Assembly (NCBI GenBank): GCA_001443525.1
Contig: LKPX01000004.1
Coordinates: forward strand, 1-64,000
Direction: 5' to 3'
Length of the DNA stretch: 64,000 nt
Origin: Desulfobacteraceae bacterium RAAP-1
GTDB taxonomy: Bacteria > Desulfobacterota > Desulfobacteria > Desulfobacterales > Desulfatirhabdiaceae
Each line of letters opens with the position of its first letter. Positions within the stretch are counted from its first letter, which is position 1. Positions 36,803-46,019 of this stretch are shown piece by piece. Under the pieces are notes generated by a model that was not told the DNA's origin, ran no database searches, and saw nothing but the letters and a program-made list of their open reading frames with translations. Made by a program: the position numbers and the translations under genes.

Positions 36803-37524
36803 CTCTTTGGTCCTTTCAAACGAGCGATCCAAAGCCCGTATCCGGGGCTGGCGCCTTGCATGTTCTGTTTGTTTTCTGCAGAGCAGCCTCCCGGAAACAA
36901 CAGTTGCATCAACAGTTCACGCGATCCTAATGTCCACACCATCCGGGCAGCCAGTTCCGTCAGATAACGGGAATGATCTTCCCAGAGGATAACGTCAAAA
37001 CCGCAGTCGTTAAGATGTTTCATCAGTTCTGTATTATCGGATGCTCCGGACAGACAGGTTGCGGATGCGGCCAAATCACCGGCGCCGGACTGAGGATTCC
37101 GCAGATAGACATCGGTCAGCACCAGCCACCCGGCCGGCCGCAGCACCCGGCAAAATTCCCTGAAGGCTTTGGGCGGCTCCACCAGCAGTGACACCACGCA
37201 CTCGCAGAAAATACCATCGAGGCATTTATCGTAAAACGGCAAAATATCACCAGCAGCCTGAAGCACGGGCATCCCCCGGCATTCCGACAACATCTGCGCC
37301 GATATAGCCAGACCGCACGCCCTGCACCCCCGGATATCTCTCAAATACATCAATGTTGCCCCCAGACCGCATCCGATATCCAGCACACGGGCACCCGGTT
37401 GAAATGCACACCAATCCGCCGCTCTTTCCGTCAGCGCCAGCCCGCCGGGCCGCAGCGTATTCCCGGTGATGCCGCGCAAAACATGGGGAACATGAGACAG
37501 CGCCCGTGCGGTAAAAGCCGTCAT
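36799..37524 (-). CDS. trsM: SAM-dependent methyltransferase, TrsM-like (DVU_1556-type)
   Basis: 241 aa, class I methyltransferase fold. N-terminal PHVLRGITGNTLRPGGL precedes motif I VLDIGCGLGATLMYL. Motif II region: GLAISAQMLSECRG. Motif IV-like FCECVVSLLVEP and the post-motif VLRPAGWLVLTDVYL follow. In Desulfovibrio-type clusters this gene accompanies the radical SAM protein next door, whence the TrsS/TrsM pairing I recall. The substrate is unknown. Overlaps the redox protein upstream by ATGA. Confidence 0.83.
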   Translation of the reverse strand: MTAFTARALSHVPHVLRGITGNTLRPGGLALTERAADWCAFQPGARVLDIGCGLGATLMYLRDIRGCRACGLAISAQMLSECRGMPVLQAAGDILPFYDKCLDGIFCECVVSLLVEPPKAFREFCRVLRPAGWLVLTDVYLRNPQSGAGDLAASATCLSGASDNTELMKHLNDCGFDVILWEDHSRYLTELAARMVWTLGSRELLMQLLFPGGCSAENKQNMQGASPGYGLWIARLKGPKR

Positions 37525-37736
37525 TTATCTTCCAAAGCCTGCTCGACTTCCGCCATCTTACCAAGGGCCACAGCCTCTGAAACCAGAACAAAGCCGCACC
37601 GGGGACATTGCGGCAGATCCACCGTGATCCGATTGCCCATATACATCAGGGTCACAGGTCCCTCGACCAGATTTACATGACAGGCCTGACACTCCCAGAC
37701 AAGATCTTCCGGCTGCGTACCCTTCGGGTTCATCAT
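37521..37736 (-). CDS. Small two-CxxC redox protein (DVU_1557-type)
   Basis: 71 aa. CQAC (about 16-19) and CPRC (about 44-47) form a zinc-ribbon or rubredoxin-like knuckle. A short hydrophobic strand (VTLMYMGNRITVDLPQCPRC) lies between. Overlaps its neighbours by 4 nt on both sides, ATGA at each end. Small size and Cys pairs suggest an electron carrier or Zn-binding adapter for the 772-aa flavin/dicluster protein upstream. Function is inferred from position. Confidence 0.78.
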   Translation of the reverse strand: MMNPKGTQPEDLVWECQACHVNLVEGPVTLMYMGNRITVDLPQCPRCGFVLVSEAVALGKMAEVEQALEDK

Positions 37737-40051
37737 GGCCCCTTTCTCAGAATTTCCATCCGGTGGCTGTAGGCGTTATGAATCGTAAAGCCATTCTCTG
37801 AAATTGAATATTCCACCCAGAACGTGGCGTTATACAGTCTGAACGCAGCCTTGAAATGCCCGGTATCCGGATGACAGAGCTTCTGACCGCTGTCTTCCGC
37901 ATGATAAATGACCCTCTGGATATCCGATATCAGAATGCGGCGATTCTCCAGAATCTGCTGAACTTCCGGAGAAACAGACAGCGCAATGTTCTCATAGGGT
38001 TCCATGTTTTCAGGAGACTCCTTCCATAACGTCTGTTGCAGAATATTTTTCAGCCAGGATCGGTTCTCCCGGCGCTGCGACCATCCCGGACGTCTGCGGC
38101 CTGCGGGATCCGCCTCATCGGGACTTGGAAATATCATGTCCAGAAGATGCAGTGCGCGTTTCCCCGATGCCGCCAGATTGTCGCGACACATGGCGCAATA
38201 TGTCACATAATCCGCGGGATGCTGATGCGCCAGATGACGGACGACACTGCCGGCAAGCTCCGGGTTGGCGTTTTGCATCAATCCGCCGAAACCACAGCAC
38301 GCTGTGTGACTCCGATTTCCTTTCAACTCCTCAAACGGCTGCTCCAAGCGATTAAGAAGACGGCGAACGCTGTCATGGATTTCAGGCTCGTGGCGAGTGG
38401 TGCAGGGGTCATGAATCGCCGGCGGCGCTGAAAGCTTCAATGGCAAGGCCCCGGCAGGAAGGCCGGCACCTTCCAGCACCTGCCAGAGAGATATCACATC
38501 AGCTTCCGGCAGGTGACATTTGAACATCTGATAGCAGGTGGCGCATGCAGGGATTATCTGCGGACATCCGAGCGCTGTCCATTGCTCCTTCAAGGCCGAA
38601 AACTCCTTTTGGAACAGCGCATCGTCTCCGGCCCAGAATGCCGGCGCATTGCAACACCCCAGCATGATACCTACACTTTTTAAAGGCAGCACCCGCCGCA
38701 AATGGGCATACACATCACGCACCTGTTCCGGCGCTGAAGCGCAGAGCTGACACCCGGGAAAAAACAGATGGGAAGCAATTCCGGTTTCCGGATCGGGGCG
38801 GGTCATGGCAAAGCGGTCGCTGTTACTGAACTGCATGTCCATCAGGGCGAATTCGTGGGCAGATGGCGGCATCCGTTTTTTCCCTACCATATCCTGGCGG
38901 GCTTTCAGGCACAGTGTCTGCATGGCAAAATTTTCCGGACACACGACTTCGCAGAGTCCGCAAAGGCTGCACGAATTAATCAGCCGGTTGGCCTTGTGCG
39001 AGCCCATGACAATGGAATCATTGTTGTAAATCTCCCGCGCATATTTTCGCGGATATCCGCCAAAATGCTTCAGGTACGGGCATACCTTGACGCATTCCAG
39101 GCACTCGCACTGCAAACATCGCCCGGCTTCCTGAACGGCTTCATTTTCGGTATATCCGGCTACGGAATCCTGCGGTGTTATGGCAGGAAGAACGGAAACG
39201 TCGTCCATAGCAGTATAAAGCCGGCTGGAATAGGGTCTGTCCTTCTCCCTTCCGGCAGTTCGGGACACTCCTTGCAGACAGCGGTCAATCGTGGTTGCCG
39301 CCCAGCGGCCTTCAGCAGACCGCCATACCGGAGAAAAGGAATTGCCTTCCAGCGCCAGGCCGCCGGTAAAAAAACCTTCCAGCCCGGAAATGCGGGTCAG
39401 GGCCGCATCCGGCCAGGGTTCTCCAGTGTCGCATTCCCCCCAGAAAGTCAGGCCGTCCAGCCCCAGATATACCGCATCAAAGCGCCTGCGTATCTCTTCA
39501 AGAGCATCCCAATCCAGTGAAAAACGGCAGACAGTCTCGACCCCCAAGACAAACAGCGCCTCCATCTCCGTTTCGATCACGGAACGAGGCAAAACTTCAT
39601 CTGGAATCTCAAAGAGATACACGCCCATGCGATCGGAAGGTTCCAGCAGGGTGACATTATAGCCCTTTCGGGCCAGATCCCAGGCAGCCGTCAGACTACT
39701 CAGAGCGCTTCCGACTGCAGCCACCCGCTGACGCTTTCGAGGCAGCACCGGCATCCGCTGAACCGGCGCCGGGGTATGAACACAGGCACGCTCCAGCAAC
39801 CCGATTTCTACAGCATCTCCAGCTTCTTTCCGTCTGCAGACGTCCCGGCACGGCGCGTCACAAATCCGGCCCAGAATGCCGGGAAACGGCATGGTCTTTT
39901 TCAGCGTTTTCCATGCCTCTTCCCACAGACCCTGCACCATACAGCGGCTAAATGTACGCACATCCACATGAAGCGGGCAGGCGCACTGACATGCCGGCGG
40001 TTCTTCCTGAATGCAGCGGCTTTCCAGTAAACGTAAGGCTTTCTGATCCAT
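37733..40051 (-). CDS. GltD-like/dicluster/HdrD-like fusion protein (DVU_1558-type)
   Basis: 772 aa. Residues ~15-90 form a glutamate-synthase-small-subunit-like cluster domain (CQCACPLHVDV, CDAPCRDVCRR). About 105-220 is a Rossmann-like domain whose nucleotide loop reads VGSALSSLTAAWDL rather than GxGPAG, so FAD binding may be lost. Next, two ferredoxin clusters: CLQCECLECVKVCP and CSLCGLCEVVCP. Two CCG/HdrD domains follow (LGCCNAP with ACATC; TACCGFGG with YCAMC). A ~110-residue Cys-free C-terminal domain ends the protein. This looks like a cytoplasmic electron hub between the aldehyde oxidoreductase and other redox carriers (inference). Confidence 0.85.
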   Translation of the reverse strand: MDQKALRLLESRCIQEEPPACQCACPLHVDVRTFSRCMVQGLWEEAWKTLKKTMPFPGILGRICDAPCRDVCRRKEAGDAVEIGLLERACVHTPAPVQRMPVLPRKRQRVAAVGSALSSLTAAWDLARKGYNVTLLEPSDRMGVYLFEIPDEVLPRSVIETEMEALFVLGVETVCRFSLDWDALEEIRRRFDAVYLGLDGLTFWGECDTGEPWPDAALTRISGLEGFFTGGLALEGNSFSPVWRSAEGRWAATTIDRCLQGVSRTAGREKDRPYSSRLYTAMDDVSVLPAITPQDSVAGYTENEAVQEAGRCLQCECLECVKVCPYLKHFGGYPRKYAREIYNNDSIVMGSHKANRLINSCSLCGLCEVVCPENFAMQTLCLKARQDMVGKKRMPPSAHEFALMDMQFSNSDRFAMTRPDPETGIASHLFFPGCQLCASAPEQVRDVYAHLRRVLPLKSVGIMLGCCNAPAFWAGDDALFQKEFSALKEQWTALGCPQIIPACATCYQMFKCHLPEADVISLWQVLEGAGLPAGALPLKLSAPPAIHDPCTTRHEPEIHDSVRRLLNRLEQPFEELKGNRSHTACCGFGGLMQNANPELAGSVVRHLAHQHPADYVTYCAMCRDNLAASGKRALHLLDMIFPSPDEADPAGRRRPGWSQRRENRSWLKNILQQTLWKESPENMEPYENIALSVSPEVQQILENRRILISDIQRVIYHAEDSGQKLCHPDTGHFKAAFRLYNATFWVEYSISENGFTIHNAYSHRMEILRKGP

Positions 40052-40217
40052 TTTCCGAAATGCCTCCGAACTTTCACAAAACGGGACGAAACCTCACAGG
40101 AAAGCATCGCCCCGCTTCTTATGTCTCAGCCTGCACTGCACCGTCAGCTGCGTTTTATAATGTCCTGTATTTACATGAAACCGGTTAAGCGGCCGGATCG
40201 GCCGGCCACGATTCTCC

Positions 40218-42941
40218 TTATTTTTTCCCCTGTATCCCCGCCAGTACTTTCTCTGGCAGAGCCGGCAGATGGGTGATACGCACCCCCGTGGCGTTGGCAA
40301 TGGCGTTAATAACCGTCACATGGGTGGATGTCAACGGCAGTTCGCCCGCACCCGCCGCGCCGAAGGGACCATATTCGCGGGGCGTCTGTACATAATGAAT
40401 ATCGATGGCGTCCGGGATGTCCTTGATATAGGGAAGCCCGCATCCAATCATATTGATATGTCTGGACAAATCCTCAAAATCTTCGGAAAGTGCCAGACCA
40501 ATACCCTGCGCCACACCGCCGTAAATCTGTCCATCCACCACCAGCTTGTTGTTGATGGAACCGGCATCGGCAAATACTGTGAACTTGTCCACCATCGTTT
40601 TGCCAGTAGTTGTATCCACTGTCACTTCGGCCATGAACACCCCGTACATATAGACCGGAAAGGGTGCGCCCTGACTGTTTTCATCGCAGGCCGTACACAT
40701 GGAAGCCGTCCATTTTCCGGAATATTTCAAAGGAATATTTTCAGCCTTCATTTCCGCAAAGCTGCGATACGTTCCGTCTGATTTACGCATGGCATTCAGC
40801 AGCATATCGCACCCGTTTTTAATGGCGTTTCCCGTCATGACCTGCGAACGGCTTCCACCTGCCGGCCCACTGTTGGGTGCTGTGGCCATATCGTTCATCA
40901 CCAGCCGGATTTGATCCGGACGAAGCCCCAATGGCCGCAAGCCTTCATGACAGGTACCCAGTGCGCCGCTGTCCGCTCCCTGACCGTGATCCTCCCAGGT
41001 CGAGCTGAGAATCACACCATCTGGCGTCAGCTCCACGGCAATTTCCGAGCTGTCCGGCCCATCCAGCCCGCAGCCATAAACTCCAATGGAAATCCCGACA
41101 CCTTTTTTCTTTTCAGCAGTGGATTCTCTATGAGCGCGATCCAGCGCCGCCTTGTACAGCGGGCGCAGTTTATCGAGCATTTCCGGCAGGCTGTACGCAT
41201 CCGGCGTCTGTCCGGTAGGCGTTGTATCACCGGGCCGATATACATTCAGATATCGAAGCTCCAGCGGATCCATACCCATTTTCACCGCCAGCTCGTCTAT
41301 CAGACTCTCGGAAGCCAGCAAACTCTGGGGCGATCCGTAAGCCCGGAACGCTGATCCCCAGGCGTGATTGGTGCAGACGGTCTTGCCGACCCCGCGGATG
41401 TTGGCAATGCCATACCCAGCACCAATAAACTGCGCGCCGCGGAGCGTGAGCAGATCTCCGAACTCGGAATACGGCCCGTGATCCACCACCCAGTCACCTT
41501 CCATGGCAAGAATTTTACCCTGCTTATCTGCGCCGTATTTGAGATGCATGAAAAACGGTGAGCGCTTTCCGGTATAAGTGATATGCTGGAAATAATTGTA
41601 TTTCAGGGTTACCGCTTTTCCTGTGGCCAAAGCCGCCACGCCCAGGAGAGCTTCCATGGTCGGGCTGAACTTGTATCCGAACGTACCACCGGAAGGGTTT
41701 TGAACCAGTCGAAGCTTTTCGGGTTCAACCCCCAGCCCTGGGCAGATCATGGCATGATGCAAATAAAGCCCGATGCTTTTGGAATGAATAGCCAATCTGC
41801 CGGTTTCATCGAAATAGGCGAACCCTACATCCGGCTCTATGGTCAGGTGCGGCTGACGCTGAAGGTAGTAATCGTTTTCCACGGTATATGCCGCAGCATC
41901 CATGATCGGCTTCGTGTCATCGCCTTTGGCACGTTTTTGTTCAAAATACACATTGGGCGTTCCTGGATGAATTTCGATGGCGTCTTCCGCCATGGCCGCA
42001 GGCGCACTCATGTAAGCCGGAAGTTCTTCCAACTCCACCCGAACCTTATCGGCAGCAGCACGGGCATTGGCCTCGGTATCTGCTGCTACAATGGCAATAG
42101 CGTCTCCAAACTGAAAGACTTTTTCATCGCAGAGAATCGGCCGGTCCCAGCCATCGCCCTTGTTGCTCGGAAAGGTGATAAGCCCTGTGATCCGGTTTTT
42201 ACCCTTGACATCCTTATGGGTGATCACTTTGAATACACCCGGCATCTTTTCTGCTTCAGAGGTGTCTATCGAAAGAATGTTGGCGTGAGATACCTTGGCC
42301 TGAACCAACGCCAGGCGCAGCGTGCCAGCCGGCATTTTGAGACCGGCGTCCGCACCGTAATCCGTTCTGCCCGTCACTTTATCCACGGCGCTGGGCCGGG
42401 GGCAAAGACTGCCCCATATCCGGTTATCCGCAGGAAGTTTAAACGCCAGATCGGCTTCAGACAATTCACCGCGCAGCACTCTGGCAGCATCCATCACGGC
42501 ATCTACCAGAGGTTTATAGCCGGTACATCGGCAAGCATTGCGATGCTTCTGAAACCAGTCACGGACATCCTGACGGGCAGGTGATGGGTTGCTGTCTAAA
42601 AGTCCCTTGGCGGACATGATAAACCCGGGACTGCAGAAACCGCATTGTGCACCGCCATGAACCGTCCAGGCGAGCTGAATCGGATGGAGTTTATCAGGGC
42701 TGCCAATACCTTCAATTGTCATAACACTGGCTTCATCCGGTACACGCTTCATTTTGGTGACGCAGGACCGGATCACCTTGCCATCCATAATCACGGAACA
42801 AGCACCGCACTGCCCTTCGCCGCAGCCGATTTTGGTGCCTGTCAGTTTTAACTGTTCCCGCAGCACATCCGCCAGTGACGCATCCGGATCAACCAGCAGC
42901 ATTTGTGACTTCCCATTGATACACAGATTTTTCTTAATCAT
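40218..42941 (-). CDS. mop: Molybdenum aldehyde oxidoreductase (xanthine oxidase family), Desulfovibrio Mop-type
   Basis: 907 aa from the ATG at 42941, with gggagg upstream; an in-frame start at 42983 is less likely. This is the size of D. gigas Mop. Residues 1-~75: plant-type [2Fe-2S] (CGEGQCGACSVIMDG). ~95-155: second [2Fe-2S] (CGFCSPGFIMSAKG and CRCTGYKPL). The remainder is the Moco-binding part with GGTFGYKF, AFRAYGSPQSLLASE, DHGQGADSG, SGPAGGSRSQVMTGNAI and, near the C-terminus, GAAGAGELPLT with the catalytic Glu. No FAD domain is present, as in Mop. It oxidises aldehydes to acids. 166 bases separate it from the seven overlapping genes downstream. Confidence 0.95.
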   Translation of the reverse strand: MIKKNLCINGKSQMLLVDPDASLADVLREQLKLTGTKIGCGEGQCGACSVIMDGKVIRSCVTKMKRVPDEASVMTIEGIGSPDKLHPIQLAWTVHGGAQCGFCSPGFIMSAKGLLDSNPSPARQDVRDWFQKHRNACRCTGYKPLVDAVMDAARVLRGELSEADLAFKLPADNRIWGSLCPRPSAVDKVTGRTDYGADAGLKMPAGTLRLALVQAKVSHANILSIDTSEAEKMPGVFKVITHKDVKGKNRITGLITFPSNKGDGWDRPILCDEKVFQFGDAIAIVAADTEANARAAADKVRVELEELPAYMSAPAAMAEDAIEIHPGTPNVYFEQKRAKGDDTKPIMDAAAYTVENDYYLQRQPHLTIEPDVGFAYFDETGRLAIHSKSIGLYLHHAMICPGLGVEPEKLRLVQNPSGGTFGYKFSPTMEALLGVAALATGKAVTLKYNYFQHITYTGKRSPFFMHLKYGADKQGKILAMEGDWVVDHGPYSEFGDLLTLRGAQFIGAGYGIANIRGVGKTVCTNHAWGSAFRAYGSPQSLLASESLIDELAVKMGMDPLELRYLNVYRPGDTTPTGQTPDAYSLPEMLDKLRPLYKAALDRAHRESTAEKKKGVGISIGVYGCGLDGPDSSEIAVELTPDGVILSSTWEDHGQGADSGALGTCHEGLRPLGLRPDQIRLVMNDMATAPNSGPAGGSRSQVMTGNAIKNGCDMLLNAMRKSDGTYRSFAEMKAENIPLKYSGKWTASMCTACDENSQGAPFPVYMYGVFMAEVTVDTTTGKTMVDKFTVFADAGSINNKLVVDGQIYGGVAQGIGLALSEDFEDLSRHINMIGCGLPYIKDIPDAIDIHYVQTPREYGPFGAAGAGELPLTSTHVTVINAIANATGVRITHLPALPEKVLAGIQGKK

Positions 42942-43163
42942 GCGGAACCTCCCTTGTTCTGAATGGATATGAGCGCCATCCATTCAACATCAGCCGGATG
43001 GGGCTATCTCTCTGAAAATCGAAATGACTGTTAACTGCTGAAAGAATTTTTGAGAAATGATATGAATGAAACTATCTGCACCTATCTATACCAGAATTGA
43101 CACAGCGGTAAATATATAGGATAGGAATATGGAGAAGTCAAACGAATTGAACTGGGTGGAAAG

Positions 43164-43763
43164 ATGCTCTATTTACTGCGGCATGGCGACATTGAAACCA
43201 ACGGAGAAAAACGGTTTATCGGATGGACGGACAACCCGCTCAGTCGGCATGGCCGGGAACGAGCTGTTTTCTGGGGACGAAAATTACAGCACATCGAATT
43301 TTCCGGGATATGGTCCAGCCCGCTTCGGAGAGCCCGTGAAACTGCGGATATCATCACCAGCCTCCACCTGTCCCTTCCCGGAAACACCGTCCAGACAGCA
43401 TGGGAACTCAGTGAAATCAATCTGGGAACCTGGGACGGTGTGGTTATGTCGCACATCCGGGAGCAGCATCCGGAGCTTTGGCGAGAACGCGGTGAACATA
43501 TCGCGATTTTTCGTCCGCCTGAAGGTGAAAGCTTTACAGACCTTCAGAAGCGGGCCGTACGCTTCATTACACGCTTGGCAGCACAAAGCACTGGTGATCT
43601 GCTCATTGTTACTCACGCCGGTGTAATCCGGGTGCTGGTATGTCACGCGCTGAGCGCACCATTGTCGCATCTTTTTCGGATTCACCTGAATTATGGCGGA
43701 CTGACCCTCATCCAGGTGGACACCGACGTGTTTCACATCTGGGCCATAAACCGGTCTGGGTGA
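43164..43763 (+). CDS. Histidine phosphatase family protein
   Basis: 199 aa. The RHG motif (LLRHGDIE) at residues 6-8, SSPLRRARETA, the second catalytic acid in WELSEINLGTWDG and the THAGV motif with the second His mark the phosphoglycerate-mutase/alpha-ribazole phosphatase superfamily. Size and the N-terminal (L/Y)LLRHG-(T/D)-E fit the CobC-type branch, but the substrate is not certain. It is divergent from mop, starting 222 bases away, so it may belong to the same regulatory neighbourhood. The intergenic region shows no motif I can name. Confidence 0.85.
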   Translation: MLYLLRHGDIETNGEKRFIGWTDNPLSRHGRERAVFWGRKLQHIEFSGIWSSPLRRARETADIITSLHLSLPGNTVQTAWELSEINLGTWDGVVMSHIREQHPELWRERGEHIAIFRPPEGESFTDLQKRAVRFITRLAAQSTGDLLIVTHAGVIRVLVCHALSAPLSHLFRIHLNYGGLTLIQVDTDVFHIWAINRSG

Positions 43764-43777
43764 ATTTAATGGCACTG

Positions 43778-44251
43778 TTAATAATTCATGCAGTATCCTC
43801 TTCCATAACCTCCCATACCATTACCACACCCCCTTCCCATACCACCACGGCCCATACCTCTTCCCGAACCTGGTCCTGAAATAAAATTGGGATCGATCTT
43901 TTTTATTGCCAATATGTGTTTTAGACGTGCTGTATCAAATTGAGACCGAAGGGTATTGACTTCGCTCTGAAGAGAGGTAATCTGGGCCGTATCCGGAGCT
44001 TTCTTACCATATTCCGCCCGCAACAATATAGCCTTTTCACGAAGCTGTTCACGAATGCCTTCTGTAGCTTTCATAAATGCCTGTCGTTCCGCCGCGATCT
44101 GGCTGATCTGCGCATCGGTCAGATCGCGGCTATAACCATATCCCATACCGCGTCCCCCCCAGCCCATACCTGCTATGGCATCTATACCCATCCCCAGCAG
44201 CACAATAGCTATTACCATTACAATTGCTCTGACAGTCCATATATTTTTCAT
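43778..44251 (-). CDS. Spy/CpxP (ZraP-like) periplasmic protein, copy 1
   Basis: 157 aa from the ATG at 44251 behind aaaggagg. A signal/membrane segment (~8-27) precedes a Met/Gly-rich stretch (GMGWGGRGMGYG). An antiparallel helical pair follows (LTDAQISQIAAERQAF, TAQITSLQSEVNTLRSQF) with the LTxxQ-type Spy/CpxP core, and a Gly/Met-rich C-tail ends the protein (GRGMGRGGMGRGCGNGMGG). Such proteins are periplasmic chaperones or metal-responsive ZraP relatives. A close paralogue lies just upstream at 44397. Confidence 0.83.
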   Translation of the reverse strand: MKNIWTVRAIVMVIAIVLLGMGIDAIAGMGWGGRGMGYGYSRDLTDAQISQIAAERQAFMKATEGIREQLREKAILLRAEYGKKAPDTAQITSLQSEVNTLRSQFDTARLKHILAIKKIDPNFISGPGSGRGMGRGGMGRGCGNGMGGYGRGYCMNY

Positions 44252-44396
44252 GACGGCCTCCTTTCTCTGATTAACCCCCATGCCCGGGCGGACACAATGA
44301 ATGTTGAAAATGGAATAAGAATAACCAATTTAATTAATTTATAATTTTCTATTTTCATATAAAGGATTCTAAAATTCTATTGATCTAAATGAGCAA

Positions 44397-44843
44397 TCAG
44401 TAACCGTTGCTTGGCCCCATACCGTTACCTGGGCCCATCCCCATCCCCCTACCCATGCCTCGACCTTCAACGAAATTGGGATCAATCTTTTTCATTGTAA
44501 CCATATGCTGTTGAAGTGCTGTATCGAATTGAGAACGAAGGGTATTTTCCTGGTTCTGAAGCAACGTAATTTTAGCCGCATCCGGGGCTTTCTTGCTGTG
44601 CTCCGCCCTTAACAAAACTTCATTTTCCCGAAGTTGTTCACGAATGCCCGCTGTAGATTTCAAAAAAGATTGCTGCTCTGCAGCCATCTGACTGATCTGG
44701 TCATCGGTCAGATTACTGCTGTAGGCCCCACCTCTGCCACGACCGCCTCCCATACCCATTCCCGCCATTGCATCCAGGCCTGTCCCTAACAGCAGGATGA
44801 GAACACCTGTCATGATAGCCCTGCTAATCCATAATTTTCGCAT
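44397..44843 (-). CDS. Spy/CpxP (ZraP-like) periplasmic protein, copy 2
   Basis: 148 aa, start behind aaggagg. Same layout as the copy at 43778: signal segment, Met/Gly stretch, LTDDQISQMAAEQQSF and IREQLRENEVLLRAEHSKKAPD helices, and DPNF(V/I) near the Gly/Met C-tail. The two are tandem duplicates. Copy 1 has a longer, Cys-containing tail, and copy 2 lacks cysteine. Confidence 0.83.
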   Translation of the reverse strand: MRKLWISRAIMTGVLILLLGTGLDAMAGMGMGGGRGRGGAYSSNLTDDQISQMAAEQQSFLKSTAGIREQLRENEVLLRAEHSKKAPDAAKITLLQNQENTLRSQFDTALQQHMVTMKKIDPNFVEGRGMGRGMGMGPGNGMGPSNGY

Positions 44844-45175
44844 GAGAAAACCTCCTTTTTTATTGCCGTTATAATTTTCTTTTATTGCTGTTATAGTTTA
44901 AAAGCAATAAAAGTGCCAACCGCACAGCAGCAACCCTTTCCTCGGTAACAGAATATCGTTTTCTTTTGCAGATTGCAGATATCTCATGTCAAAGTGGATA
45001 CTAATTAACCGTATCATCGTTTATATTTCAAATAGTGAATATTTTTTATACATTTTTCGTCAGGATTCTATAAACAGTTATGACTTTGGATGAACTGTCT
45101 CACAATCTGACCTCGCCAGCACTGACAGGCAAACTTGGACAGTCCTCGGAATTCAGAAGTGAGAATGTTGGCGAG
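44844..45175. other. Non-coding gap
   Basis: AT-rich 330-base gap upstream of the Spy/CpxP pair. It contains imperfect inverted repeats (ctcgccagca at 45112 and tgttggcgag ending 45175) but no gene I can support. A promoter for the pair should lie here; no clear consensus was read. Confidence 0.35.
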
Positions 45176-45925
45176 TTAATTGCTGTCAGGATTACTTCCG
45201 TTATGTTCAATCATCGGAACAGATTTTTCATCATCCATGCGTAGAAGTTTCATTCTTTCGATTTCCATGTTCATCTGCATCGCCTTCAGCCTCAATCGAT
45301 ATTGTAAATAAAACCATAGGGCAACGAGCAGAAACAAGAACGTGCACAGCATGACAGGAATCCACCAGAGCCTGGTCAGCCAATCTACGGTAATATTTCC
45401 AGCAGATTTAACGAATTCAGGAAGATACCAAAAAACGAAAACCAAGCAGATCAAAAGCAGCATCAGCCAAGATAAGTTAATTTTATTTAACGTATTAAAA
45501 CCACGAATCCACTTGTTCTCAACATCATCGAATTCCTGATTCTGTCCATCAAAGTCAGCTACCTGACAATATGCTTTTGCAACCAGAACGATTAAAAAGG
45601 CCAATGTGATAGGAGTACCAATAGACAGCAGTATCCAGCCTTTCCAGGGAAAGGCATGATGTATGACATCATCGGTAATAAGTATATACCCTTTTTGACT
45701 GGTGGAATTCAGATTGACCGCAAGCCTCTCGTTTTCTTTTAATTTTTCAGGATGATCTATATAAACTCTTGCCATTTCATCTGATATTGGAATTTCTGTG
45801 CGGCGCTGTGTATCCTGTTGATAAAAAAAAGTACAGGTAGCAATGATAAGCTCCAGCAGACATACACCAATAGTAATCAGTCTGAGGATCTCTTTCCGGT
45901 CATTATTTTGGAAGTTTTCATTCAT
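45176..45925 (-). CDS. Hypothetical integral membrane protein
   Basis: 249 aa from the ATG at 45925; the longer frame to 45970 would start inside the terminator of the upstream operon. Four hydrophobic segments (about 15-35, 95-118, 150-170 and 180-205) separate a periplasmic loop with Glu/Lys from a cytoplasmic, basic and charged end (RLRLKAMQMNMEIERMKLL). I do not recognise the family. No Shine-Dalgarno is evident. It is transcribed after the nuo-fdhA operon but separated from it by a terminator. Confidence 0.6.
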   Translation of the reverse strand: MNENFQNNDRKEILRLITIGVCLLELIIATCTFFYQQDTQRRTEIPISDEMARVYIDHPEKLKENERLAVNLNSTSQKGYILITDDVIHHAFPWKGWILLSIGTPITLAFLIVLVAKAYCQVADFDGQNQEFDDVENKWIRGFNTLNKINLSWLMLLLICLVFVFWYLPEFVKSAGNITVDWLTRLWWIPVMLCTFLFLLVALWFYLQYRLRLKAMQMNMEIERMKLLRMDDEKSVPMIEHNGSNPDSN

Positions 45926-45938
45926 GAGAAAAAAATAA

Positions 45939-45989
45939 AAACCATGCTTGATTCCCGTATCATTCTTCAACGGGAATCAAGCATGGTTT
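45939..45989 (-). terminator. Intrinsic terminator of the nuo-fdhA operon
   Basis: A perfect 20-bp stem: aaaccatgcttgattcccgt (45939-45958) pairs with bases 45970-45989, with an 11-base loop. On the minus strand it is followed by a long T-rich run (tttttatttttt). It lies 31-81 bases after the fdhA stop at 46020 and so ends the whole minus-strand operon. Confidence 0.93.
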
Positions 45990-46019
45990 AAAATAAAAAG
46001 TAAATAATTAACCAGAAAT

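Noticed and set aside
40052-40217. Hidden gene or riboswitch between mop and the dicluster protein
   Set aside because: No conserved fold, start or Shine-Dalgarno-led frame could be supported in 166 bases.
41583-42584. 333-aa plus-strand frame inside mop
   Set aside because: Shadow of the Mo-domain coding sequence on the opposite strand.
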